Origin: Deinococcus sp. | GTDB taxonomy: Bacteria > Deinococcota > Deinococci > Deinococcales > Thermaceae | Length of the DNA: 25,711 nt | Assembly: GCA_023382135.1 (NCBI GenBank) | Contig: JAMCQK010000157.1 | Span: 1 to 25,711, forward strand | Reading direction: 5' to 3' | Shown: positions 8,410 through 15,246 of the stretch, in pieces | Layout: every line of letters starts with the position of its first letter | Numbering within the stretch: the first letter of the stretch is position 1 | Position numbers and translations under genes: made by a program | The notes under the pieces: model-generated | The model's input: only the letters and a program-made list of their open reading frames with translations | Told to the model about the DNA's origin: nothing | Database searches by the model: none

Positions 8410-9801
8410 CTATGGCGTGTAGTTTCCCGGTTCAACTAGCCGCAACTGCAAAACCTCGGTGTGGTCGCCCATCCGCAGGTGAAGCTGGGCATCGAACTCG
8501 TGCGGCTCCTGTGGGGCTATAGTGCTGGCGAAGCGTGTTGGGTTGCCGTCAAGCGCGGTAAGTTCCAGTGTCTCAATACGACCATTCTCGCGCAGGATTG
8601 TGACGACGGCCTCGAGGCCCTTAGGCGCGCGGAACGCGGTAAACCACAGCCGCTCCCCTTCTGGGGTATCGACGATCTCCACGGCTCCCTCGGCAAGCTG
8701 GCCGCGCACCGCGACGGGCGCCGGCGCATGGTGATGTTTTGCTCCGTGTGTGCCGTGACCAGTGGGGGTTTCCGCTTCGGTACCCTGGGCTGCGGGATCA
8801 TAAGGACGCATCCGGATGCGCGCGGCCGACAGGGCCGGCATATGCTGAAACAGCTCGCGCTCGAACCGCGCAGTGATCCCGTCGGCCTCGCGGAGCGTTG
8901 CGGTCCCGTCGAGCGCGACATCAAGTTCAACCGCCAGACGGTGGCCGAGCCAGCGGGCGCGTATATCGAATACCCGGCGGATATGGGGGATGTGCTCGGC
9001 GACGTGGCGAATCTCGGCCGTAATGTTTGGCTCGATGCCATCGAGCATGCGCGTGAATATTGCCCTGGCAGACTGCCACACAATGCCTAAGATGGCGAGC
9101 GTGATAAGCAGGCCAATAATGGGGTCCGCCAAGGGAAAGCCTAGCCAGACGCCGACTGCGCCGATGAAAACCGCCAAGCTGGTCAAGCCGTCGGTACGAG
9201 CATGATAGCCGTCGGCGATGAGCGCCGCGCTGTTGATCTGCCGGCCGACCCGGATGCGGAAAACAGCAACGGCCTCATTGCCAAGAAACCCGACAACGCC
9301 GGCAAGCGCGACCCAGCCGAGGTAGGTGATCGGCTGGGGATGAATCAAGCGATCGATCGCCTCGTAGCCGGCAACCACCGCGCTGAACAGAATAATGAGC
9401 ACGATAGCCACACCAGCCAGGTCCTCGGCCCGCCCGTAGCCGTAGGTGAAGCGTGGGCTCGGCTTGCGGCGCGCGAGGAGGAAGGCGATCCAGAGCGGCA
9501 CGGCGGTGGCGGCGTCGCCGACATTGTGAATGGTGTCGGCGAGCAGGGCAACACTGCCCGAGGCAAAGACAACCGCAAGTTGCAGGACCGCAGTGATTGC
9601 CAGGATCACAAAGGACCATTTAATCGCCCAGATGCCGCGCGCAGTCGTCGCAATCGTGGGGTCCACGACGCCATGCGTGTGCCCGTGGCCATGCTTGCTG
9701 CCATGTGAATAACCATTGCGATGATTGTCATCGTGGCCACCGCTCGGTTGGGCTAGGCCGAACCAGGTCACGACGGGCTGGAGTAGGGGAAATTTCTTCA
9801 T
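8410..9801 (-). CDS. dmeF: CDF-family metal-efflux transporter with His-rich segments and C-terminal extension
   Basis: A proton-coupled exporter of divalent metal from the cytoplasm. Residues 23-45 form a His-rich stretch (HGSKHGHGHTHG). About six membrane helices follow, with HxxxD motifs in the second (His92/Asp96) and fifth (His200/Asp204), which form the usual CDF transport site. A cytoplasmic C-terminal domain (IRHVAEHIPHIRRVFDIRARWLGHRLAVELDV) follows. CDF proteins are usually about 300 residues; this one has 463. The extra part is a second His-rich linker (HGTHGAKHHHAP) and a beta-rich domain of about 100 residues ending EPHEFDAQLHLRMGDH. HD-HD sites occur in Zn and in Co/Ni exporters, so the metal is uncertain. 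It starts inside the stop of the sensor gene (ATGA overlap), like dmeRF pairs; the symbol is a family guess. Confidence 0.85.
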   Translation of the reverse strand: MKKFPLLQPVVTWFGLAQPSGGHDDNHRNGYSHGSKHGHGHTHGVVDPTIATTARGIWAIKWSFVILAITAVLQLAVVFASGSVALLADTIHNVGDAATAVPLWIAFLLARRKPSPRFTYGYGRAEDLAGVAIVLIILFSAVVAGYEAIDRLIHPQPITYLGWVALAGVVGFLGNEAVAVFRIRVGRQINSAALIADGYHARTDGLTSLAVFIGAVGVWLGFPLADPIIGLLITLAILGIVWQSARAIFTRMLDGIEPNITAEIRHVAEHIPHIRRVFDIRARWLGHRLAVELDVALDGTATLREADGITARFERELFQHMPALSAARIRMRPYDPAAQGTEAETPTGHGTHGAKHHHAPAPVAVRGQLAEGAVEIVDTPEGERLWFTAFRAPKGLEAVVTILRENGRIETLELTALDGNPTRFASTIAPQEPHEFDAQLHLRMGDHTEVLQLRLVEPGNYTP

Positions 9802-10076
9802 AGGTATTTTGTGATTTCCTTGACCTCTTCAACCGGCGAGCGGTCCCGCCGAGAGGCTGGGCCAGCCGACTGTTCGAGGCAATGATCGATGTGGTCGTGG
9901 ATCAGCGTTTTCTTGGCGGCGCCGATAGCCTTCTCAACGGCGTGTAGCTGCTGCGCGATGTCAAGGCATGGACGCTGCCCTTCAATCATGTCAATGATCG
10001 CTCGGAGGTGCCCTTCGGCACGCTTCAGGCGCTTGACAATCTCGGGGTGGGTTTGGTGAAGAATCGGCTTGATCAC
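9798..10076 (-). CDS. dmeR: CsoR/RcnR-family metal-sensing repressor
   Basis: A 92-residue all-helical DUF156 repressor: HPEIVKRLKRAEGHLRAIIDMIEGQRPCLDIAQQLHAVEKAIGAAKKTLIHDHIDHCLE. The aligned metal-ligand positions are Cys37, His62 and Cys66, the C-H-C set of Cu(I)-binding CsoR, with extra histidines at 7 and 10 that could complete an N-terminal-His type nickel or cobalt site as in InrS and RcnR. It should release DNA on metal binding and derepress itself and the exporter. The start is GTG 10076, seven bases after a good -10 box, so the mRNA is probably leaderless. An AGGAGG lies 14 bases upstream, too far to be ideal, and sits inside the promoter spacer. Overlaps the CDF gene by 4 bp. Confidence 0.88.
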   Translation of the reverse strand: MIKPILHQTHPEIVKRLKRAEGHLRAIIDMIEGQRPCLDIAQQLHAVEKAIGAAKKTLIHDHIDHCLEQSAGPASRRDRSPVEEVKEITKYL

Positions 10077-10083
10077 TGGTTAT

Positions 10084-10112
10084 ATCCTATCCTCCTGGAG
10101 GGGATATGTCAA
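10084..10112 (-). promoter_or_regulatory. dmeRF promoter with operator-like dyad in the spacer
   Basis: On the - strand TTGACA (10107-10112) and TAGGAT (10084-10089) are separated by exactly 17 bases. The spacer contains CCCCTCCAGGAGG. With the flanks it forms an imperfect dyad, ATATCCCCTCC then A then GGAGGATAGGATAT. An A/T-flanked C/G run of this kind is typical of CsoR/RcnR-family operators, so a bound repressor would sit between the -35 and -10. Transcription would start at or next to the GTG start codon, 7 bases below the -10. Confidence 0.75.
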
Positions 10113-10347
10113 TCTGGCCGAATCTCGCACAGACCACAGGTGCTCCGTAGTTTTCTTCGGGCTCCTTCACGTTCTCGATAGCCGAAAGCTTGGTGCAGAC
10201 CGGGTGAAACCTGGATGGCCCAAAAGGTGTGCAGGGAAATAGTAGGAACAAATCGTGTCCGCCTGGGCGGTAATCGGTCCTCGCCTGTACCCAAATTAGG
10301 CCAGGTCTTCTGCGCTCTGTTGCTACTATTACCAAGACTGGCTGGCC
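10113..10347. other. Intergenic region upstream of dmeR, no gene recognised
   Basis: About 235 bp between the dmeRF promoter and the end of the hutG-like gene. Overlapping open frames exist on the - strand, but none shows a recognisable family, a ribosome site or typical composition. It may be the junction left by insertion of the metal cassette; no terminal repeats or target duplication were recognised by eye. Confidence 0.4.
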
Positions 10348-11271
10348 TTAGCGGTTTATATCCCACCAGATAGAAAGCGTCTCGGCGAGCAGTCTGGCGG
10401 CAACCAGAGAACTCAAGCCGCTAGGGTCAAGGTTGGGAGCAAGCTCCACCAAGTCAAAGCCCACCAGACGGTTCTGGCCGATGGCTGTTTGGAGAATCCG
10501 GGCGGCCTCGAGGTAACCTAATCCCTCCACCTCCGGGCTGCTGGTCCCCGGCATGATGGATGGGTCAAGAACATCCACGTCAAAGCTGATATAGAGCGGC
10601 CTGTCTTTGGGAAGCTCCGACAAGGCATTATCCAAGCACTCGCCAACTTTTTTTGCAGTCACCACAGTATTCCCGCGCGACTTTGCAGCCTCAAACGCTT
10701 CCGGATTGGTCCGCAAACCGCGAAGGCCAATAGTGGTGATCCGAAGATCGGGCAGCTCCTCCACCGCACGGCGAAACGGACTCGAGTTCGAATACTTCGT
10801 ACCATTGCGGCTGTCGGAAAAATCCAGGTGGGCGTCCAGTTGCAACACCTGTAAATCTTTCACGTCTGCGTAGGCCCTGAGCAGCGGATACGTCAGCGAG
10901 TGATCTCCTCCCACAAACAAAGGAAGTCTGACGCGCTTTCTCAGCTCGCTCGCCGCCTCAGTAGTGCGGCGAAAGGTTTCCCGATATTCAAGCTGTGCAG
11001 GGTCAACATCGCCCGCATCTACAACGGACACGCCCCTAAGACGATACGACCCGGTTTCAACCTCAAAGTATCCGTCCAGCCCCGGCGCGTATCTGCCGGA
11101 TGCCTCCCGGATGGCATTGGGAGCAAACCTTGCCCCTGACCGGAACCCCACGCCGAAGTCATAGGGAACGCCAAGGATTCCTATATCCGCTTTCCAGTCT
11201 TGCGAAAATGGCTGATGGGGAGCCTTTAAAAATGTAGCAGGTCCGGTGAAGGAAAGCTCGTGGCGGCGCAT
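10348..11271 (-). CDS. hutG: Ureohydrolase, probable formimidoylglutamase (arginase/agmatinase family)
   Basis: A 307-residue binuclear-manganese hydrolase. All the metal-binding blocks are present: GGDHSLTYP (His), LDAHLDFSD (Asp, His, Asp) and SFDVDVLDPSIMPGTSSPEVEG (two Asp). VPYDFGVGFRSGARFAPNAIREAS is the standard N-terminal motif. Sequence alone does not separate agmatinase, arginase, guanidinobutyrase and formimidoylglutamase. Proximity to hutH, hutU and hutI suggests hydrolysis of N-formimino-glutamate to glutamate and formamide. The frame extends to TTG 11304, but ATG 11271 is preferred: TACCAT sits 6 bases above it, the leaderless arrangement, and family similarity starts there. It is separated from hutI by the dmeRF cassette and has its own promoter. 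Confidence 0.72.
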   Translation of the reverse strand: MRRHELSFTGPATFLKAPHQPFSQDWKADIGILGVPYDFGVGFRSGARFAPNAIREASGRYAPGLDGYFEVETGSYRLRGVSVVDAGDVDPAQLEYRETFRRTTEAASELRKRVRLPLFVGGDHSLTYPLLRAYADVKDLQVLQLDAHLDFSDSRNGTKYSNSSPFRRAVEELPDLRITTIGLRGLRTNPEAFEAAKSRGNTVVTAKKVGECLDNALSELPKDRPLYISFDVDVLDPSIMPGTSSPEVEGLGYLEAARILQTAIGQNRLVGFDLVELAPNLDPSGLSSLVAARLLAETLSIWWDINR

Positions 11272-11277
11272 ATTTCT

Positions 11278-11306
11278 ATGGTACCGCCTTACGGTAAGGG
11301 GCAAAA
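11278..11306 (-). promoter_or_regulatory. hutG promoter with palindrome in the spacer
   Basis: On the - strand TACCAT (11278-11283) lies 6 bases above the ATG, and TTTTGC (11301-11306) lies 17 bases further up. The spacer holds a perfect palindrome, CCTTAC-G-GTAAGG on the + strand (11287-11299), a natural place for a repressor. The -35 is weak, so the promoter call depends mainly on the -10 position and the palindrome. Confidence 0.5.
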
Positions 11307-11316
11307 CGCTACATCC

Positions 11317-12012
11317 CTACGAAGAATCATCCAGCCAGGGAAAGCTTTCGGGGGCTTTGGCTGAGCGCTCAGCCACTGTCTCGTCATCGTGGCCCCGGAT
11401 CTGGTCAAGCAGCGGAAAGTCCAGGGCTTGTACGCGGATTTTGGCCAACGGTCTTACCGGTTCGGGATTTGCCCAGTGGGGGTCATGAACGGTCCAGCCA
11501 CCAAGGCGGTAACGGGGTTGCATGGTAAACCCTGCTCGGTCGATAACGTAAACCACGCCCGCTCGCCAAGGGCGGCGCGCAAGTACACTCCTGGTGATGG
11601 AGAAAAAGTATCTTGTATCGCTCAGCTCCCCAGAAGGAAACTCAAATCGCAACGCCGCGTTCAGGATGCTCATCCGGTAATTGGCCCGGTCTATGATGGC
11701 GTAGAACATGGGCCAGATACCATCGCCGGCCGCAAATACTGCCTTCTGCTTACTGAAGTCATCGTTGGACCGGTCGTATGGGGCCCTAGGTTCAAACTCC
11801 CCGATGTCCGGGTCTCCTGTGCCGTGTAGAAGCAGACCCTTGGTATCGGTGAGCCAGCACAAGAACTGCCATTTGGGTACGGGAAGCGGGTCCTCTATCC
11901 ACGCTCCGGACCTGTGTGAGATGCACCGTGTGTAGATGTCCTCCAGTCGCTCTATGGTGCTTCCACCCAAGGCAAAAGCTGGACGAGACAACCAGTAGTC
12001 AGGCAGTTTCAT
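11317..12012 (-). CDS. Conserved-looking protein of unknown function with LLLHGT motif
   Basis: 231 residues, no signal peptide or transmembrane segment, so probably cytoplasmic. I do not assign a function. The central block LLLHGTGDPDIGEFEPRAPYDRSNDDFSKQKAVFAAGDGIWPMFYAI (about residues 60-105) recalls the His-Gly-Ser/Thr strand plus 'DFGKG-Y-T' element of ADP-ribosyltransferase-fold families such as DUF3990. The likeness is remote. The rest is rich in aromatic residues (TRYFFSITRSV, AGVVYVIDRAGF, WTVHDPHWANPEPVRP). ATG 12012 is preceded by TAGACT with a 6-base spacer, consistent with a leaderless mRNA. It ends 45 bp before hutG on the same strand but has its own -10, so it need not share the hut role. 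Confidence 0.7.
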   Translation of the reverse strand: MKLPDYWLSRPAFALGGSTIERLEDIYTRCISHRSGAWIEDPLPVPKWQFLCWLTDTKGLLLHGTGDPDIGEFEPRAPYDRSNDDFSKQKAVFAAGDGIWPMFYAIIDRANYRMSILNAALRFEFPSGELSDTRYFFSITRSVLARRPWRAGVVYVIDRAGFTMQPRYRLGGWTVHDPHWANPEPVRPLAKIRVQALDFPLLDQIRGHDDETVAERSAKAPESFPWLDDSS

Positions 12013-12018
12013 AGGGAT

Positions 12019-12049
12019 AGTCTACAAAACTGTATGGGCAGCTCTCCAA
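12019..12049 (-). promoter_or_regulatory. Probable leaderless promoter of the 231-residue protein gene
   Basis: TAGACT (12019-12024 on the - strand) is 6 bases above ATG 12012, matching the TANNNT plus 6-7 spacing of leaderless promoters. A TTGGAG at 12044-12049 is a possible -35 but lies 19 bases away, so it is weak. Confidence 0.45.
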
Positions 12050-12125
12050 CTAATTCGCCAGTTCGCGCCGGGCAAAGCGTTTCACCGGGGAGACGCTCTC
12101 CAATGCTTGTATCCAGCAAGTCTGC

Positions 12126-12153
12126 AAAAAAACGAGCGAGCCGAAGCCCGCTC
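12126..12153 (-). terminator. Rho-independent terminator of the HU gene
   Basis: On the - strand an 8-bp stem GAGCGGGC / GCTCGCTC (one G-U pair) closes a TTCG tetraloop (12134-12153). One base later comes a run of seven T (12132-12126). It starts about 20 bases after the HU stop codon and separates HU from the 231-residue protein gene. Confidence 0.92.
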
Positions 12154-12175
12154 TGAACAAGCGAAATCTTAGGGT

Positions 12176-12466
12176 TTACTTCTTAGGTAGCGCAGTGTCT
12201 TTCATCGCCTTAGCAATGCGGAACTTTAACACGGTCTTGGCCGGAATCTTGATGGCCGCGCCGGTCGCAGGGTTACGACCCATGCGGGCCTTGCGCTTCA
12301 CTAGCACCAGCTTGCCCATTCCGGGCACGGTGAACTCACCGTTCTTCTTGACTTCCTTGGCAGCCAGGGCAGCCAATTCATCCAGAATGCTTTTGGCGTC
12401 CGCACGCTTCATGCCGAACTTCTCCGCAAAGTGACCGACGATCTGGGTTTGTGTCATCTTAGCCAT
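12176..12466 (-). CDS. hup: HU-family nucleoid DNA-binding protein
   Basis: A 96-residue HU/IHF-fold protein that would dimerise and bend DNA. The helical N-terminal half (QTQIVGHFAEKFGMKRADAKSILDELAALAAKEVKKN) leads to the beta saddle (GEFTVPGMGKLVLVKRKA), the DNA-intercalating arm tip MGRNPATG and the C-terminal helix IAKAMKDTALPKK. ATG 12466 has AAAGGAGAG about 7 bases upstream. HU is preferred over IHF because of the generic GRNPATG arm and no IHF-type context. It is flanked by a strong terminator downstream and an unusually structured leader upstream. Confidence 0.93.
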   Translation of the reverse strand: MAKMTQTQIVGHFAEKFGMKRADAKSILDELAALAAKEVKKNGEFTVPGMGKLVLVKRKARMGRNPATGAAIKIPAKTVLKFRIAKAMKDTALPKK

Positions 12467-12495
12467 TACTTCTCTCCTTTACCCTAAGAGTTGTA

Positions 12496-12589
12496 CCAAA
12501 AATAAGGATTTTTGGCTACCCTGCTCTTGGGGCAGGTATTTCGAATCCCTGGTTGATACCTTTTGGAATAACCTGCCCCAGTGGGCAGC
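12496..12589. other. Hairpin-rich leader upstream of the HU gene
   Basis: The 236 bp between fadE and HU contain nested inverted repeats. CCAAAAAT-AAGG-ATTTTTGG is at 12496-12515. TGGGGCAGGT (12528-12537) is repeated inverted as ACCTGCCCCA (12571-12580), 33 bp apart. CTGCCC-CAGT-GGGCAG is at 12574-12589 and would compete with the long-range pairing. None is followed by a clear T run on the - strand, so they are not simple terminators. They could be an mRNA leader structure, protein sites or fadE 3' structures. Further upstream are a run of eight G (12621-12628) and three GACT units near 12660. Confidence 0.6.
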
Positions 12590-12702
12590 AAGCGCCCCTC
12601 TGCGTTTCGTGAAGCACTGCGGGGGGGGCGGCCATGGATTATGCCATCTGCGCGGCTGTGACTGACTGACTTACTCAACCCGTTAACAGGGAGCCCTTAT
12701 CG

Positions 12703-14436
12703 TTAGGCTTTGGGAGCCGGATAGCCTTCCTTTTCCAACACGACCGACGCAATCCTCCGGCGCACCTCCACTAGGTCCACAGGTTCGTGTTTGGTCAAAC
12801 GCCTCACGGCAGAAGCCATCACACGCATCTCGTCTCCATCCGCCAAACGCGGCAACACCGAGAGCGCGGCGGCTTGTGCGCGCTCAAGCGCCTGGTATAG
12901 GTAAAGCTGGGTCATGTCGGCGTAGACACCCTTATTTAACCGGCGTGAGCGCAACACCGCAGACTCGGCGGCGTAGATATCAATCAGAATGTCAGCAGCC
13001 ACCGCAAGCACTTCTTGCTCCTCTTCAATCTTGTCAGCCCACTTCTGCGCGGCGAGTCCCGCAGTCATCAAGACCAGTTTTTTCAGGCCTTCAAGCTGGG
13101 CCATTTCCTTGTCTTGGGGTTCATCAAAACTCGGCTCAAGCAGCTCTTTTTGCAGCCTGAGCGCGGCATCGACCAGTGGAAGTTCGCCTTTCATTGAGCG
13201 GCGCAGAAGCATTCCGGGAATCAGCAGGCGGTTGATTTCGTTGGTACCCTCAAAGATGCGGTTGATACGGCTGTCACGGTACGCGCGTTCGATGGGGTAT
13301 TCGGCACTGTAGCCGTAGCCGCCGTGAATCTGAACGCCTTCGTCCACCGCGTAGTCCAGCACTTCCGACCCCAGCACTTTGATGATGCTGGCTTCAATGG
13401 CGTATTCCTCGATGCCGGCAAGTACCGCCGCCGCACCAGTTTTGCTTTCCAAGGCTTCGTCGATCAGGCCCATCGTCCGGTAAATGGCGCTCTCAGCAGC
13501 GAACGACCTCGAGGCCATCTCCGCCAGCTTCTGTTGAATCAAGCCAAACCGGGCAATGGGTCTGCCAAACGCCTCACGCTCCTTGGCATATTTGGCGCTA
13601 ATCGCCAATGCCTGTTTAGCTCCGCCAATCGCTCCTGCGCCCAGCTTGTAGCGGCCCACGTTCAGCACATTGAAGGCAATCTTATGCCCTTTGCCAATCT
13701 CGCCCAACACGTTCTCTACCGGTACTTTTGCGTCTTCGAAGATGACCATGCGCGTACTCGATGCCTTGATGCCCATCTTCTTCTCTTCACCGCCAAACTT
13801 GACGCCCGGGTAGCCGCGTTCAACCAAGAACGCGGTGAGCTTTTCCCCGTTAATTTTGGCGAACACGGTGAAAAGCTGGGCAAAGCCCGCGTTGGTAATC
13901 CACATCTTGGTGCCGTTCAGAATGTAGTGCTTACCATCGGGCGAAAGCAGCGCTTTGGTTTTTGCCGCCAGTGCGTCGGAGCCGCTTCCAGGCTCGGTAA
14001 GACAGTAGGCGGCAATCCATTCGCCGCTCGCCAACTTAGGAAGGTATTTGGCTTTCTGCTCCGGCGTGCCGAAGTAGACCAGGGGCAAGGTGCCAATGGA
14101 AGTGTGCGCGCCGTAGGTAGCCGAGAACCCACCCGTGAGCGACAGTTCTTCCGCGACGACGGTCGACACCGTTTTCGGAAGGTCGAGGCCGCCGTATTCC
14201 TCGGGTACCTCGGTGCCCAAAAGACCGAGTTCGCCCGCTTTTTTCATCAGCGCCACATTGAGCTCGAGCTCGCCATGTTCCAGGCGTTCAGCCAACGGTA
14301 GGTACTCCCGCTCGACAAAAGTGCGGGTTGTGCGAGCGATCTCACGTACGGTGTCGTCGAAATCTTCTGGGGTGAAAATGCTCTCTGGCCGCTGCAAAAG
14401 CCAACCGCCGCCTTTTTTCCAGAGCTTCTTGTCCAC
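12703..14436 (-). CDS. fadE: Acyl-CoA dehydrogenase (FadE type)
   Basis: A 577-residue FAD-dependent acyl-CoA dehydrogenase that introduces the trans-2 double bond in fatty-acid beta-oxidation. It shows EEYGGLDLPKT, the FAD and substrate block YCLTEPGSGSDALAAKTKA, MWITNAGFAQLFTVFAKI, and KYAKEREAFGRPIARFGLIQQKLAEMA. The C-terminal catalytic region is IHGGYGYSAEYPIERAYRDSRINRIFEGTNEINRLLI. It is longer than short-chain enzymes (about 380) and has the extra C-terminal helical domain of the very-long-chain/Bacillus FadE subgroup. The start is GTG 14436, with GAGGTGG about 9 bases upstream; the frame extends to TTG 14457, but that codon has no ribosome site. It has its own promoter and operator (see 14464-14507) and is the third member of a fadN-fadA-fadE set. 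Confidence 0.93.
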   Translation of the reverse strand: MDKKLWKKGGGWLLQRPESIFTPEDFDDTVREIARTTRTFVEREYLPLAERLEHGELELNVALMKKAGELGLLGTEVPEEYGGLDLPKTVSTVVAEELSLTGGFSATYGAHTSIGTLPLVYFGTPEQKAKYLPKLASGEWIAAYCLTEPGSGSDALAAKTKALLSPDGKHYILNGTKMWITNAGFAQLFTVFAKINGEKLTAFLVERGYPGVKFGGEEKKMGIKASSTRMVIFEDAKVPVENVLGEIGKGHKIAFNVLNVGRYKLGAGAIGGAKQALAISAKYAKEREAFGRPIARFGLIQQKLAEMASRSFAAESAIYRTMGLIDEALESKTGAAAVLAGIEEYAIEASIIKVLGSEVLDYAVDEGVQIHGGYGYSAEYPIERAYRDSRINRIFEGTNEINRLLIPGMLLRRSMKGELPLVDAALRLQKELLEPSFDEPQDKEMAQLEGLKKLVLMTAGLAAQKWADKIEEEQEVLAVAADILIDIYAAESAVLRSRRLNKGVYADMTQLYLYQALERAQAAALSVLPRLADGDEMRVMASAVRRLTKHEPVDLVEVRRRIASVVLEKEGYPAPKA

Positions 14437-14463
14437 AATCAAGGCCCACCTCGGCAAAGAAAT

Positions 14464-14507
14464 TTATACTGAGTCAAAGTTTATAACAAGGGGACCCAAT
14501 AAGTCAA
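14464..14507 (-). promoter_or_regulatory. fadE promoter with FadR-like operator
   Basis: On the - strand TTGACT (14502-14507), a 16-base spacer and TATAAA (14480-14485) form a good promoter. One base further on lies TTTGACTCAGTATAA (14464-14478), a pseudo-palindrome TT--ACTcAGT--AA covering the expected start site. As I recall it, the Thermus thermophilus FadR site is TTRNACYNRGTNYAA; this site fits at all but one position. The same module precedes fadN. A TetR-type repressor released by acyl-CoA would be expected; none is encoded here. Confidence 0.75.
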
Positions 14508-14554
14508 TCCTCCGTCGGGCTTCGGGCAGGCTGACAAATGTACATTGCTAAGAT

Positions 14555-14954
14555 TTATTCTTGGCTGATAAAACCCCTACGAAGCATGGTCTGCTCTCCC
14601 CAGCGAAACACCATAACCCCAATCAGAATGCTCGCCGCGGAAGATACAACAAAACCAGGTCGGCTGTAAAATCCCCTCACGCACATACAGAAGCCCACCT
14701 GCGAATGAAGACCATACCGAGGCTCGGTATAAGGTTGTGGACGAAGCAGCAAGAGCTGTACCAAAAAGGACTAGCCAGACAGTCTGAGGTAGTGATCCAA
14801 TTTTCTGGTATACAAGCCTTACCCCAGCAAGAGCCAGACCCAGGCCGAGCATGGAAAAAAAGACGGGGAAACCAATAAGTACCAGCCTTATCGAAACTTC
14901 AAAACCCACTCCCGAATGAACCCTACAATGGCGCTCATGCTCAGCGGTAGGCAT
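14555..14954 (-). pseudogene. Probable frameshifted small membrane-protein gene
   Basis: Reading from ATG 14954, one frame encodes two hydrophobic stretches (SIRLVLIGFPVFFSMLGLGLALAGVRLVYQ and TVWLVLFGTALAASSTTLYR) up to GGLLYVREGILQ. It then loses sense, while a second frame continues RPGFVVSSAASILIGVMVFRWGEQTM with a further hydrophobic segment and stops at 14555. A single frameshift near 14665 would join them into a protein of about 130 residues with three helices. The family is not recognised. Upstream of 14954 several short frames (14955-15246) show no recognisable family. It lies in the decayed stretch that separates fadA from fadE. Confidence 0.4.
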
Positions 14955-15246
14955 CACTTCAACACGAAGCGTTTTGAGCCAACGCCAAAACGACCAGAGC
15001 CGGCTTAGCAGTGTTTTTACCGAAGCAATCACCTCCTTCCCCTGGGAAACAAGCATTAAGTATGAGAAAACCCAGCTTGGGTGTAGGTGTAGGTGAAGTT
15101 AGGGCAACGGCATCGAAGAGTGGCTCCATGATATGGCGCTTTTTGCATGTCAAGCGTGGAGGCCGAAAAACACGATGGGATCGCAAGTTTATCCTGGGTA
15201 CGACCCGAGAACTCCCAACACTCCACTCCTATGATGCTCGGCTCAC

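Noticed and set aside
10087..10335. 82-codon frame upstream of dmeR on the - strand
   Set aside because: It overlaps the dmeR promoter and its dyad, and the translated sequence has no recognisable domain.
12484..12678. 64-codon open frame on the - strand upstream of the HU gene
   Set aside because: No ribosome site, no family, and it runs through the hairpin repeats and the G run; better explained as non-coding leader.
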